From Pelobates cultripes (Eukaryota > Chordata > Amphibia > Anura > Pelobatidae): a stretch of 64,000 bases of DNA. How positions within the stretch are numbered: position 1 is the first letter of the stretch; each line of letters starts with the position of its first letter. The notes beneath the pieces were generated by a model. The model saw only the letters and a program-made list of their open reading frames with translations, had not been told where the DNA came from and ran no database searches. The position numbers were made by a program, and so were the translations under genes. Of the stretch, positions 1 to 14,800 are shown piece after piece. Location of the stretch: assembly GCA_933207985.1 (NCBI GenBank), contig OW240914.1, forward strand, positions 290,242,601-290,306,600, in the 5' to 3' direction.

Positions 1-700
1 ACATTAACCGTACACATGTACACAGACGACACCATAATCTACGCTAGCAAACCAAACGTTTTGCAGATTGAGGCTGTGCTCCAAGTCCAGTTTTCAGAGA
101 TAGAAAAGTGGATTGCAGATAAACTTTTCCTAAGCACAGACAAAACTGTCACAATGATCTTCGGCACAGTACTTAAATTGCATAAATTAAAAAATTTACA
201 GCTATGCATTAAAACAAAATCAAATAGTACACTAAACACAGTTCACTCTTTCAAATATCCAGGTAAGTTGCTAGACCCCAATCTATCTTTTGGCCTCCAC
301 ATGAAAAATCTTGCTAATGCCAGTCATTGAATATGGGGATGTAGTGTATGCACCTCTGCTGCAAACCCACCTTCATAAACTTACTATGTTGTATAACTCG
401 AAATGATCCAGCATTGTGACATGTTAAAAGAGCTAAACTGGCTATCGTTTGAATCGAGATGCCCCCTCCATCTTTCGAGTCTTGTGTTTAAGAGCTTTTT
501 CTGGGAAGCTCCCACCCTATCTGAAAAGAATGCTCTCTCCGACCTTTCCCACCTCCTATAATCGCCAATCCCGTACAAGCACTTTATATAGTATACCACA
601 TTACGAAACGAAAGTAGCACGATCCTCGTTTTCATACATGGCACAACCTCCCAGACACAATTGCCGTATTTGTTGGTGTTTAAGACGCCCACATGTATAA
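1..700 (+). mobile_element. Decayed non-LTR (L2/CR1/Rex-type) reverse-transcriptase fragment
   Basis: Frame 16-330 encodes MYTDDTIIYASKPN, a version of the RT YADD active site, followed by the usual NKT/KTVTM and HSFKYPGKLLDPNLSFG motifs. After frameshifts and stops, 449-700 continues with FRVLCLRAFSGKLPPYL, typical of the C-terminus of fish and frog L2/CR1-like LINEs. It is dead: there are several frame breaks and no intact ORF. The family assignment below LINE level is uncertain. Confidence 0.75.
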
Positions 701-1520
701 GACGACCTCTTTTTTTTTTTAGCCCAAAAATAAGAAAATCAGTATTTTAAACATCAAATAGAACAACTTCGATATTTTAGAGGTGACTTCTGAGGAGAAC
801 TACACACTTCTGATTCTCATGCCTCCCTTGAGCTATGGCACTCTGTGAAGTTAAGGGTTCCATAGTACATGCTGGGAGACAGCAGGTGGTGTGAGGACAT
901 GCTGGGACATCACATCAGTATTCCCTCTGCTTCATGATCCCCATTTCCTCCACCATAAATATAAATCAGAGAGCAAGACCTACCTGAGTTAGAGCAAAAC
1001 TTAATATGGCTGCTCCTTTTATGGTGTGGCATGTCTCTAGCGCTCCATTGGTGGTAAGTGCTAACATCTGCTGCAGCTCCCACGCATATAGGGACCTCTT
1101 CCTCCTTGCCACAGCATTCAGAAGTGGCTCACGTGATAATACAGACCTGCTCTCACTTTGGGGCTGCGGAGCTGGCAGACCAGGTGAGTAAGTCCGCGGG
1201 AGGGAGACCAGGTATGTGTGTGGGCTGTGGCACACTGAAACGAGCCAGGCGCACAAGTGTTTTTTTTCTGCAGAGACATTTCATGTATTTGACAACCCCC
1301 AATTTTACACGGAAAAATACGGTAAATCTTCCTCCACCCTCAATTCCATTAAGACATCCCTGTCAAATATCTCAGTACAGAATGCACCTGTAATCATGAT
1401 TTATTATATGTCATACTTGTTCTGTGTTAAATGTATATAAATGTATATATGTATTTTAATATTATTTTGTACTTTTAAAATTATAATGTGTATTTTAATA
1501 TTACTTTTTTATATATATAT
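701..1520. other. Upstream intron sequence, no gene recognised
   Basis: It starts with a T-tract (about 709-720), then moderately GC-rich sequence to about 1260 and AT-rich sequence after 1390. The reading frames open on both strands (966-1393) show no recognisable domain or splice-bounded exon. It may be an unidentified repeat. Confidence 0.4.
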
Positions 1521-1524
1521 TATG

Positions 1525-1625
1525 CTGTACCTTGTTGTAACAATGCAACGTTTGTAGGGCCAGGACATACGCGAAAACAAGAAAAATCTCAATGTATCCC
1601 TCCTGGTAAAATATTTAATACATAA
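1525..1625 (+). repeat. LINE-type 3' tail (L2/CR1-like)
   Basis: The segment ccaggacatac ... tcctggtaaaatattt matches the 3' end I know from frog L2/CR1-like LINEs. A related copy forms the 3' end of the SINE at 26408-26583. It may be the tail of the fragment at 1-700, with other sequence inserted between them. Confidence 0.5.
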
Positions 1626-1721
1626 ATAATATATTGATAGCTCACAGGCATAAAGGACAAGTTGTCCCCTCACATTTATGTTTTGACTTTTGCAAATAAA
1701 CATGTTAATAATTTGGATTCA

Positions 1722-1860
1722 AGTGAAATAGCTTAGTTGGTTAATGTACTGACTTGAATACCTGATCAAACATTAGATGTTCAACCCATTCTTTCATTGT
1801 AGAGGGACAATGTGTACCACTGCTTTAGGTAAAAGTAACATCTGCTGATCAGCTTACAGT
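1722..1860 (+). repeat. Possible tRNA-derived SINE
   Basis: tagcttagttgg (1729-1740) fits the pol III box A consensus. About 37 bases later, atgttcaaccca (1777-1788) is a weak box B. No tail shared with a LINE is clear, so this is tentative. The following sequence to 2090 holds nothing I recognise before exon 1. Confidence 0.4.
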
Positions 1861-2090
1861 TCAGATAAGCTGGAGATGTATGCAATGCATTGGCAATCCA
1901 ATTTGACTGAAGAAACTTCTATAGAAGCAGATATTACCATACAATCTAAGCAGCATGCTCATTCCTGCTGCCTCCACCCTGTTTAATTTCTACGCCCCAT
2001 ATTATAGTTTTTGCTAAACACCTTACGGGAAGCTGTATATTCTTTATGTGGGTAATCATGTGGTTTATCCTTATTCATTTTCCTTTACAG

Positions 2091-2235
2091 ACCAGTCAAC
2101 CTTCCCAATGAAGATGGTACAATGGCCATGGAGGATAAAAATGTTGATGCTACCATTTATGAATCTTATGGTGGGCTCGTCCTACCAATCTCTGCCATTG
2201 CCGGCTTAGTGGATGATAGTGCACTTAGGTTCATT
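2091..2235 (+). CDS. cfap43: cfap43 exon 1 of window (fragment residues 1-48)
   Basis: It lies between acceptor tcctttacag and donor gtaagt. One leading base completes a codon begun upstream; the exon then reads in frame from 2092 and ends in phase 0. It encodes the conserved [10 protein letters not shown] stretch of the WD40 region. Earlier exons are not in the window. Confidence 0.88.
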
Positions 2236-5200
2236 GTAAGTGAAACTTGTCTTTTAGTTTTAATTTTTCTTAATAAGAAGTTAAGCCTTTATTTCATTAC
2301 CTTAATATTTCATAGCCAGGGCACCTGATTTCTCCAACCACCATGACCACTTCTGCTTTTAGAAGAGATCAAGGTGGAAGAAATCTGTATGGGCAGCGTT
2401 TCTGCTTGAAACTCTTCACATACAGAGATATTTGTGTCAGTGGCTTGTTGCACCCCTATACACATGATTTAGGCAACACGGAACCCTGCCTAATGTCAAT
2501 TCAGTGCAAAATAATACCTCTGTCATCAGTGCACTGGCAACAGATGTGGTCAGTTTCTTCCTTCCAGGCAGTGTGCAGGCAAAGGGAAGCTTGGTCTTCC
2601 ATCCTCCGTGCAGTCACTCCACATGCACTCAGAACTTGTGAGAAAGGTCCAATCAATTGCTTCTATGAGAAAAATGTGATTGGACCGCGCAAGGGAAGCT
2701 GCCTGTGATGTCAGAGAAGGTGTGGAAAGTAGCTCTAAGTACTTCACTCGCCACTGGATTTCAGATAGATTAACACTTAATTTGCTGCTTTTTAAGAAAG
2801 ACTCATTAGTAAAAAGGTTTGGAGTAACCCATTAAGTTAAAAAACATGTTTACCATTGTCCCCTTGACAGAGCATCTGCAGATTGTCCAGCCATTTTCCA
2901 ATTTCCCACGTGCAGCAGAGTCAAGAGCCTATGTGCACAGATTGTATGTACCTTCTATTAGCTAGAGATTGGTAGGCCAAGGGTAAGCAAGGATTAAAGC
3001 ATAAATCTGATATCCTGGTTGCTATTGTTAATTTATCGTATTCTTGTTGTCTTTCATCCTAACATCCCTTCATCTAATTAAAACTTTTGTTTTCTAATAG
3101 ATCTCCTTATTTGCAACAAAGGGACACTCCAGTCCCTTGCTGGAGTGCTTTATGTATGAAAAGTGTGTCCTCTTTTTTTAATTTTACAAAAAGTGCAGAT
3201 TTCAATAGAAATGATCGTTTTTATAAATTAACCTTGTTACGCCTTGAGTGTCAATCCTAGAATTGGTTCTGCTACTTCCTGGTTAGTTTAGGTCAGTGTA
3301 GCTAAACTCTTTTTTTTTTTTTTTTTTAAGCTATTGTTCTTGTTTTACATCTGTTTTTTGCTACATTTGCCCTTTCCTATTCTTATTACATCCTGCAGTA
3401 GCAGATACAAGTGCCCACCCCCAGCATAAAGAGTGCTGATTGAGTGACCAGCACCATCTAGAGAACCTTCCGATGCTATGTGGCTCCAAATCAAGGGGCT
3501 GTCCTCATTATTAACCTCATGCTGTTGGTATTGAAAGTGCAGCAACAATGATGAACAGTGTTTACTATGGCTGGCAGTAACTGCCAAGTAACTAGGGCTT
3601 GTAGTGAGTGCCAGGGATTACATCAATTCCTTCTGTTTCACTGCTACAGTGAATATAAATCAAGAACTGATTTTGCCATATAAATTGTAACAACTGATAC
3701 CCATGCTAGATGCTGTTAGTGCTATTCTGGCTTATTTACCTACCATTGCAACTTCCCTCTGACATTCTGGGTAACTGCTGTATAGTACACGTTTAGACAT
3801 TTAATTTCTTTCACATAATTTGAATATTGCAAAACAGATTGAGTAAACAGCTTAGATAACTACAGACAAATAAAAGATGGAAAAAAAACTTAAAGGAAGA
3901 GCAGATAATGTACAACGTTTCTCAATCAATGGAAACCCTTGGATGGCATAAGAAGTTGAGTCTATAACGAAGCTCCATACAGCTATACAGGGCAAAGTAC
4001 AGTGTATGTTTAAGGGAGTTTAGAGTTCCCGAGACACTCAATAATGGCAAAGGGTGAGTATGTAGTTCATGGGGTGATCATTGTGTGTAGAGGATCTCTT
4101 TATATGTTTCATACATTTAATCATGTAACCTATATTCAAGCTTATAAACCAAACAAACAAATATCATGGCAGAGATAGAGGCGAACAGTGGATTGTAGTT
4201 GTTACAGAGTTCGGTACTCAGCCTAAGTATCTCTGTTAATATCCCTCCTTTTCCTGCAGGACACCTCCAGTGATTATATTAGCTCATAGCAGCTCACCAA
4301 ACACCAGCCAAGACATAATAAAGGGTGAAAATAAAAGACACTTTATTTAGTTCAAGTGTAAAAATGAATACACTGACCCCCAGCATCAGGTCCTTAACAG
4401 AACAATGGTAACCCCACCTGGGAATAAACTGGATCAAACACTGCTAATTCAATTAACTCCTATGTACAGGCATTTAATACAATTATCCCCTAAACATGTT
4501 GAACCACATATTGCTAATTCGATTAACTCCCAGGCCCTAAATACAATTATCCCCCAAGCAGTGGCGGAACTAATATAGAGAGGGCCCCGGTGCAAGAAAG
4601 TTTTTGAGCCCCCTTCATTGCAAGAGTGGACAAAAGGTAGCTCCTCATCTGTCGTACATATCAAACGATGCTATGTCAGCTAGAAATCTACCATTTTCAC
4701 ATCCTTGCATGGTTATATTTGAAATACACACACATACTGCACACATGCACACACTGACACACAGATACACACACAAACACTTACTGATATATGTACACAC
4801 ATACTGACACATGCACACACTGTCACACAGATACACACACATATACTGACACATGCACACACAGATATACACACAGACTGTCACATGCATACACTGACAA
4901 ACAGATACACACACACACATATACTAACACAAGCATACACTGACACAGATACACACACGCCTACTGACACATACACCCACAGATACACACATACACAAAC
5001 ACACATACTGACACAAAGATATACACACATACTGGCACATGCACACACTGACATACACAAACACACAACTTGACATACAAATAAATACATACATGTTATA
5101 AGTATCCTGTTAGTTAACATATCTTTGGTGCTCCAGACCCTACACTCCCATCAAGCCCAACCAGCAGCAGACCCCAAGCAAGCCAGCCTGATGTTTATAT

Positions 5201-5770
5201 CTCTAGGAGGTGGCTTGCTTGGGGCCTGCTGTTGGCTGGGGTTTTGGGAGTGTGGGGTCTGGAGCAGCTCTCTGGTTGCTCCTCTTCCCACTGCTGCCTG
5301 TTGCGCCGCCCTCTCTCCCTCCTGCACGGTACTCCAAACCCATTGTTTCCAGCCCAGAGTAGTATTTGTCACAGTAATAATGATAGATAAATAGATAGAC
5401 AGACAGACAAAATAAGGTACAAAAAAAGTGTCCACACAATGTTAAACGTGACTACTCTCACAACCAGTGAGAAAAGTACATAAATATACTCAGAATTTTC
5501 CCTTAATCCTATATGCCATGTAGATAGCAGACAAAAAAGAAAATAGAGATGAGGTCGATCCTAAAAAAATGCAAAACAACACATAATGTTGCAGTATAAT
5601 TTACAGTTACTAAATGTAGGCATTTTAATATTGTAAACACAAATAGAGAATGAGAGAGAGCCTTGTATATAATTAATGCAAGAGCTCTGCACTATTGCAT
5701 TGCATTTAGTTTTATTAGACATTTTCATGGCCCCTTTTACAGGATGTACGATCGATTGAAAGAACACTAA

Positions 5771-5810
<40 letters not shown>

Positions 5811-8800
5811 TTCTCAATTTGTGAGTAAAACATTAAAGGGACACTATAGTCACCTGAACAACTTTAGCTTAATGAAGCAGTTTTGGTGTATAGAACATGC
5901 CCCTGCAGCCTCACTGCTCAATCCTCTGCCATTTAGGAGTGAAATTCCTTTGTTTATGAACCCTAGTCACACCTCCCTGCATGTGACTTGCACAGTCTTC
6001 CATAAACACTTCCTGTAAAGAGAGCCCTATTTAGGCTTTCTTACTTGCAAGTTCTGTTTGTTTAAGATTTTCTTATCCCCTGCTATGTTAATAGCTTGCT
6101 AGACTCTGCAAGAGCCTCCTGTATGTGATTAAAGTTCAATTTAGAGATTGAGATACAATTATTTAAGGTAAATTACATCTGTTTGAAAGTCAAACCAGTT
6201 TTTTTTTCATGCAGGCTCTGTCAATCATAGCCATGGGAGGTGTGGCTAGGGCTGCATACAGGGCCGGTGCAAGGATTTTTGCCGCCCTAGGCAAAAGAAG
6301 GATTTGGAATGTAGTGTATAGGGATACCAGTTTGTGTAGGTGATGCAGTGTGTTTGTGTGTAGTGGAAGCAGTGTGTGTGTGTGTATAAGGGATGTATTG
6401 TGTGTTTCTTGTTGTGTGTAAGGGATGCATTGTGTGAATCTGTGTTTGTATGCATAAGGGATGCAAAGTGTGTTTCTGTGTATGTAAGGGATGCAGTGTG
6501 TGTGTCTGTAAGGGGTGCGTTGAGTGTGTGTAAGAGATGCATTGTGTTTCTGTGTGTATGTGTAAGAGAAGCAGTGTGTGTTACGTTCTCATCTCCCATC
6601 ATCTCCCCCATCATCTCATCTCCCATCATCTATCCCCCCATCCATCATCTCATCTCCCTCCCATCATCATCATCTCCCCTCCCATCATCTCACCTCCCCC
6701 ATCATCTCCCATCATCTCATCTCCCTCCCATCATCTCCCCCCCCCGTAATCTTCCCCCCCCACCCCACTGAGTGTGCACTTCCTGTCATTCCGGCCGGGT
6801 CGCGGACCGGAAAGGAGCTCGGCCACGCTACAGGGCAGGGGAGGTGAGGCACTGCGGCAGCCGCCTGAGCGCTCTCTATAGAGCGCTCAGGCGGCTGCAG
6901 AATTTAAAGGGCCGGCGATGGGGGCGCAGGGCGCCCCCTCCTATATGGCGCCCTAGGCGGCTGCCTAGTTCGCCTTATAGGAAGCGCCGGCCCTGGTTGC
7001 ATAAACAGAAACAAAGTGATTTAACTCCTAAATGACAGTGAATTGAGCAGTGAAATTGCAGGGGAATGATCTATACACTAAAACTGCTTTATTTAGCTAG
7101 AGTAATTTAGGTGACTATAGTGTTCCTTTAAGATAGACAAATAGATGTGCATAGTTTTTACAAAGAAATTGATTAACCAGTTGTAGAGATGTTCTGGGAT
7201 AACATTAAAATGTGATTTATATTATCTATTAAATATGCCTAACATTAATAATCTTTATCTTTTTATTTAGCCAAAGGAAAAAAGGAAACCTGTGGTCCAG
7301 CCTAGTTTCCATTGCTGGAGTTCAACTTCTGATATATATTTGGGTTGCAAAGGAGGACAGCTGCTAAGTATCAACTCGGAAACTCGGAAAGTCACTATCC
7401 TGAGCCAAAAAGAGCCTTCTTCCTCTGGTAATAACTCAATGACCAACTTCATTTATTTAGGACTTGTACGAGAGGGCATTGTAATGAATGGATATGTGAC
7501 CTATAAATTATAAGCAAACTTGAAGTTTTTTTAAGTGCAAGTTTTATTTTACTTTAAGAACAATCACTCGCTTCACTGGTGGCAGACCAAACTATTTTAT
7601 GTGGCAGCCTTGGCTACAACATTTTTAAAATTCTTTCTCTGTGATCTCAGATAGTCAACTCCCCTGAGCATTTATCGATAGCATATAATCTACCCTGTGC
7701 AATATCACATGACATCTCTTATAGGAAGACACTACAGTCCATTACAGCAAATACACTTGGGCCTTAATTTAATATTTGCAATAGGCTTTTTAAATTATTT
7801 AATATTTTTATACATACTTATTAAATTATCTTTCCAAAATATTAAAATATTAAATAATATATGATATAAAAAATATAGATATATATATAAAAATATTAAA
7901 ATGTAAAAGTTTATCCAAAAATATTAAATGAAGGCATTTTCTAACGTAAAGACGTATGATAACCATCTGCCTCCGTTGACCACCCCTTAACAATTACTAT
8001 TATTGATATAGCGCCAACATATTCCACAGTGCTATACTCAAGGTAAGCAAAACATTAAATTCTAACAAAGCACGTATGACGTCCAGGAATAGTGGGTTAA
8101 GAGGACCCTACCAAAATAAGCTTACAATCTAGGAGAGCATAGGGAGGGATCAGAACGATGTTTTGTTTTTGTAGAAAATAAAGTGGGAGGAGAGGAATGC
8201 ACGTTAATGTTTCATATGCCAATGCTGTATTTACACTGTGCTGCGGAATGAATTGTCGCTATAAATGCCAACGATAATAATAATAATAAACTGCATATTT
8301 ATAAATATAATTATTTTTCAGAAGAACAGCTTATCAAAGCTTTCCGTGAAGACAGCATAAAGACAATGGCACTTCATAAAAATGGACTATACATAGCTGG
8401 CATGGTGAGAGCCTGTATAATATTGTGCATAGGATTTGCAATGAGTCCTAAATACATTTACAAAAAGGGAGAACAGTGCACTTGCTTTAAAAGGGCATTA
8501 ATTCCACAAGAGTTCTCCAGACAAGGAGGTTAAGTTCCCTAAGTTTTCCACTGGAAATATTTACAAATGCCCAAACATAACCGATGGTTTCTGAAAGTAG
8601 TCTTTATTTGGGACAAAAAAGTGTAAAAACATTCAGCTCTTACATGAGCCTTTGTCAAAACAAAAATGGCAAGTGAAACAACCAACATATATATCAACCC
8701 TAATAACAATAAAGCGGCAATAATTTGATATCATTAATTAAATCATTTAACTCACACAATCAGAAGGGAGGGAGGGAGTGTAGTTACAGTATGTGGCTAT

Positions 8801-11800
8801 GGGCAAGGCATTAGGCTTTATAAATGCAATTAAAATACAGTCCATTTCCAGGAACATTAATTGGGACATATCTATGTTATGCAAATGTGACCTAGTATCC
8901 TTCTATTATATTTGCATAATGATAAAGTGCTTCCCGATTGTTGGCCAATATACATAACCTTACTGTATGACTCACGGGAAACCGCTTTTAATATGCTGAG
9001 TAAGGTGACACTAACTGTTTAAAATGGTAGCAAGGTGTATTTGGACATTTCAAAGACATATTGTACTTAATTTTACTTAACCTTATGAGTTATCATATTT
9101 GCAGCAATGTATAGGTATACAAGTATAGCTCTCCTGTGTGTTGAAGAAACGGTGCATCTTTTTCTATAAGTGTTAGTGATCATGCTGTACTGTTAATAAA
9201 TTGACTAATCTGTTTCACATTATAGGATGGTGTTGTGTGGTTATGCTCTATAAAGGGTTCTGAGTTTAAAGTGCAAGAATGCTTGGATGCAAAAGAGCCC
9301 ATCGACAGCATTGATTTTTCTGCAGATTACAAAATACTGTCAGTTGCAACATGTAAGGTATGGACCTGCAGAGAATTGTTTGTTTATTTATTTTATTAAA
9401 CTAATTGTTAGCACTAACTAGTAAAATATTACAACACCTTATTCAGGCAACACCTTATTCAGGCACTTTTGTTTTACCATTTCATTTAAAGGGACGCTTC
9501 AGGCTTTTTAAAATGAATTAACTAGATCATACTTTAAAAATATATCCAAATTTACATAGTAAAAGTAATGAAGCACGAAGACACTAGTCATCGTTGCAGT
9601 TTGTGTATTTGGTGTAAATCTACAAAAATGGCCTCTTCTGCAGTGAACTCTGCCCAGACCTGGTAGGAAGTGATTATGATCCTTTTAGCTGTCTGTGGCA
9701 GTATTCCCATTAGTGCTTTATGAGTCCTGCTGTCAGATGTCACTTAATTGCAGCACTATAACTCTTGGAATAAGTTTCCTTTAATCAGATACAACTGTAT
9801 TATTCGAGCCTAGACATAATCTGTAATAGTTGGGAGAGAGAGCAGAAATATGGGCTTGTGGAGCAAAACTGCTATTAGTAAAACACAAAAATTCCTAACC
9901 TAACTAATCCTAACTGAACCTACATAGTATGTAATGTGCAAGACTGGAGTAGTGTTATGTTACACTAAAGTGAGAATTAGCCGTAATTCAAATGAATTCA
10001 AACTGAATTTCAAATTTCAGGGGAGAGTAGCCAAATTCGAAGCATATGGGACTTTGAGAATTTTTATAAATAACCATGATAGAGTGCTAGATGTGCTCAG
10101 TGGAAAGAAACTGAACTGGTGGTTTACAGTAAATGTTTGACAGTTTATATGGCTCTTTAAGAAGCAAAAATATACATTGCAACATTACAAAAAAAAATAA
10201 AGGTTTTCTTATCTAAACCAGAAATTGTGGAGAATTGACAAATTAATTGTAAACTTAAAGCCAGTGTAGACAAGCTGGTAGCATAGCTAAATTGGAGAAT
10301 GTTTCCGGGTTATCTTTTTTGTCCTAAAATGTGAAATCCCCTTCTCAATTCTCCACATTTCGTGGTTTGATAAATAAATGCATATGAAACAAATGTGCTC
10401 AGGTTTGCTTGACATACTATATACTGTGAATTAATTTAGGGAGATCTTTAATATAGTGCTTGGTAAGTAGTAGATCCTTATGCCACCAGCAGTAGTGGTA
10501 TAAATTCTTAGTCCATGCTATGTTTATCTTATTGTCGGCTGCTTTACTGCTCTTTTGGGAGTCTATAAAACACTGTTCTGCAGCATTAAACCTGTTGGAA
10601 GCGTTAATAATACTTTATAATAGTTCTAAATCGTGGCATATTCTTTCTTTTTAAATTAGCGATGATAGTACACAATGTTCTGTTGAAGTTATAGTGGGCG
10701 TATGTAGTGATGGTAGTCTATTGGCATGTGGAATATGCCACGATGCTTATCCAGGTGCTAGGCTCGTTTAGGATCATGTGGAATTTCGTTATTGATAGGC
10801 CTTTTAAAATATTGACAAGTGGATTTTTACATTAATATGTACACATTTGATGTTCTGTTGCTAGGGAACACTATACATCCATGACACAAGCAGAACAGAA
10901 GAAACACAAAAAATATTAAGTGTAAACAACGAGGACTTGCTTGCAGCTGACTTTTTGACGTCTGGAAATAAATGCTACTTGGTGAGTTGCCGTTTTGTTT
11001 TATCTTTGGAATTCTGACTTTTTTGACTGTGAAATATTGGTTGCAACTGAAAGTGGAAAAGAAGACCTTCTCAGCCAACCTGTAAAAAAGCAAAAATAAA
11101 GAGAGGGTCAAACAAAGACCCAAAATAATAATTTCAAATTTGATCAAGTTTACGTAAAGTTTTGATGAAAACATTAGCTTTTGATGCAAGGAACAAAACA
11201 ACATTTTCACCCATATATTACATGATCTGGCTGTCATGGCAAAGGGCAGATCATGTTTTCAAATCCCATTGTACACAGTGTACGATGTCACACCTTGCAG
11301 AAGTTGCAGTAAAAACAAACTTTTTTCACTGTGTTACTGATACTGAAAAGCTGGACTCCTACTATCAGTGCAAAACTAGGGACATATCCCATCCTGCCTG
11401 TGATTGCCCAATATGCCCTCTTCTGGCAAACAAACTCCAGTTATGCTATTTTTCCATGCTCTTTTATTTAGTCCAAAAATTTACAGTTCTCTTCCTGTTT
11501 AGTAAATAAACTATAGGAGATATTTGTGTTGAAAATAATGTATATTTATTTTTGAATTACAGAGCATAGGGGTATCAGGAGAACTGCAAGTGTGGTCGGT
11601 TGAGGATGGAACAAGGCTTGGCACTCTCAATCTCAATATACAGGTAACTAACACTTAATACATTACATTCTGCAAGACAATCCTAGGTGTTTGCCAATCA
11701 GCATACCAGGCAATAAACCTTAGAGTTCTCAAATGCAAGATGTCTTTCACTGCTTACATAAATAATGTATTTGAAAGGTTTAGATCAGAAATTATCAAGA

Positions 11801-14800
11801 CAAACTGTATAGTAAGAGGAAGCACTAACATACATCATATTTTTCTTTAAGGCAACGTGTATGGCATGCTGCCCTTCGTCCCATTATGCAGTTGTTGGAA
11901 GCAGTGATGGACATGTCTATTTCATTGATGTTTCAAGACCACAAGCTCCTCGGATTGTCCAAAGAATCACACTTTATCATGTTCCTGTAAAACACCTACA
12001 GTGAGTCATGGTAGCTCTGCGTGGGGAGGCTGATCAAGATAAAGTGCTTGACAAATTTACCATTCTCTGGGTGTCTCGCAGTTTCCCTGAGATCCATTTC
12101 AACTGACCTCAGTGAGAGCTCAGATCAGAAGAGTTTTTCAATGTAATAAGGATTGAATCACCGGACTCCAATGTTGAATCCTTGAGTTAATAAACCATTG
12201 GCAGTTTACAGTATTATTAACGTTATTTGTGTGGTGACCTTTTTTCCAAATGTTGAAATAAGTAAAATGAAAGGATATCTGTCATGCCAGGTACCACTAA
12301 TATTCTTTTTAAAGAGAAATACATTCTATCTCTACATTGTGCTAGCAGATTTATTAGTAAATCTATAGATCTGGAGCAAAACAGGGGTTTTAATAATAGG
12401 GTTTTCTCCCACCTGTTAATCAATTCTTCAGCATAGACTTTATGCCAAATATTTGATTGCCAAGGGAGAGTGGCAGAGAACCACCTTCTGCTCTCCGTGT
12501 ATAGAAACCACAGCACATGCCGTGGCATTGGTGAGTTCGGTAATGACAGGTTCCTTATAAATGCAAGCATTCACATTTTTTCCTGACTGCGGCTTTTGAC
12601 ACTGTTGGTGATTTTCTTATACTTCAAATGCACAGAGAGAATCACAAGCTTACCCAAAATCAACCCTGAAGTCCACAACTGTAGAACTACAACTCCCATG
12701 ATGCTTTGGCAGTCTCAAAACTGTAAGGGCATCGGTGAAGTTGTCGTTCTCTAGCTAGTTATCTCACCTATAAATATTGCAATCCTATACGTTGGACCTT
12801 TTTCATCACGGGACTGTTGTTACTGACAATTTCTAATAGAACCTCTTTTTCATAGTTTTGACCAAGAAGGGAGATTTCTTCTGAGCGGAGCAGCTAATGG
12901 ACAAATATTTATTGTAAATGCAAAACCATCCCGTTCATTTCTTGTTCTTGGATGCATAGGTAAGTAAGCATCAGTGCACTTTTACATATGTTTTGCTAAA
13001 GTGACTATTACTATTCTAATGCCATTAATAGTTATATGTGGCAGAAATCATATAACTTATTGAGTTGTTGAATTAACTCTTTGAGCACCGGAGGTTTATA
13101 TATCTACCATTAAAAGGAAAATGATCATGTTTTATTGAAGGGACACTTTAAGCAGCATCAGAACTACAGGCACTTGATGTCATTCCATCGTTCTGTAAAA
13201 CCTCAGATTTACCACAGATTAGGAAATCTGAAGTGTCCCCTTTCTCACCATATTGCCAATGTAAAAGCAAAGTTCCCATTTTTGGCAGTATCAGTTCTGC
13301 CCATATTTGGATTGCATTCATTTGTCAAATGTGTCAAGTGATACACTCAGTGAGTGAATATTATCCACGTTTGGACAAAATTGATACTGCTAATAGAAGT
13401 CTAACATTCACAGTAGCAATACTCTGAATGATGGTCTGGTGGATCCTCAGATTGTGTCAAATCACTCAAAATATCCCAGGGAATGCCACCTGGACCACAC
13501 TTGCACCATAACCAATATAGCAAGCATTTCAAATTTACATATAGCCTATTTGTATACTGTTCTTTAATGCATACACATATATGTCCAATGCATCCCCTAG
13601 TTTATCCATACTCTATGGCAGGAGTAGGCAACCTTTGGCACTCCAGATGTTGTGTATTACATCTCCCGTGATGCGCTTACAGCCATAATACTCAAGGGAC
13701 ATGTCGTCGATAACATCTGGAGTGCCATATGTTGCCTACCTTGCTTTGTGGGGTGGACATTTTAAAATTCTGCTTATATTGAAGACAAAGGGAAATATGA
13801 ATGTCAGAAACCAACTCACTCATAATATCTGAAACCAGATTAGAAACCAGTGTTGCACATTATATTATTTCACCTGAATGATAAGTCCTCAGTGTTTGCA
13901 GCATGTCATTGCTGTCCAAGATTGATAATGCAGATGTTGTTTTTTTACATTATCCATACTGCAGAAGACAGACCAGATATTAGGAGCCAACTGTAAGCAA
14001 TTTTTTAAGACTCTTTGCACCATAAACACTGCAAAGAGATGTAGTGGTTATGGTGTGTAGAGTGTCCCATTAACTAATCAATTCTGTTCCTTTTTTTATT
14101 ACACATTTAGCAATTTATTTCGCTCCTACAGCATATGAATCGCACATACTAAGGACTGCACTAATTGTTTTTTCGCATAGCCCAACAGCATGTAAGAATG
14201 ATATGTACCCATTAAAATATGGTGGATCTGCTAATTTACACGTGCTCTCTAATTTCAATGTGAGTCTACAGAATGGAAATAGTTCCCCATTGATCGGAAA
14301 TAATGCACAAACTAATGTTTTCTCAAGTAAAGCATATCCTTCATACTACACAATTATTACTCATTTATGCAGTTCAGATCTTATCTTGGTGATAATTTGT
14401 TTATGCCAAAGTAGTGGTTATGGTGTTATCAGCCTGTGGTCACTGTCTCTAGGTTCTTTTTTTAAAGAAACTAAAATAAAAAACAGAAGATGATTCATTA
14501 TCACACTGGCAATATTAATTTAATCCACATCTGGCAGTTGTTGATTGACTGAACACATTGACACTTTCATCCAATCAATGGCATACAAATATGGATGAAA
14601 TAGATATTGATAACGCACATGTGGAAGTTAGCAAGTTTGACAATTGTGGGCCATGCAGACTCCCCATTTTTGATCAAACTGCTTAAAAAGCATTTGAGCA
14701 AGAACCCGTGGATTGTGTCTGCAGTCTTAAAGCACCAATACCACTACATCAGTTGATTGACTGCTTAATTTTTCTGACTGTTTAATTCATCATTTGGAAG

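Noticed and set aside
1722..1800. Functional tRNA gene
   Set aside because: Only box A is good; no acceptor stem or intact cloverleaf can be drawn, so it is at most a SINE remnant.
4604..5120. Open frames on both strands with Thr/His- or Cys/Val-rich translations
   Set aside because: They are translations of the CA-rich minisatellite, with no domain and no start or splice context.
6246..6771. Open frames on both strands rich in His/Pro/Ser
   Set aside because: They come from TG-rich and catcatctcc tandem repeats inside the hAT element.
14203..14493. 96-codon open frame in intron 8
   Set aside because: No domain, no splice sites in frame with the gene, AT-rich composition.
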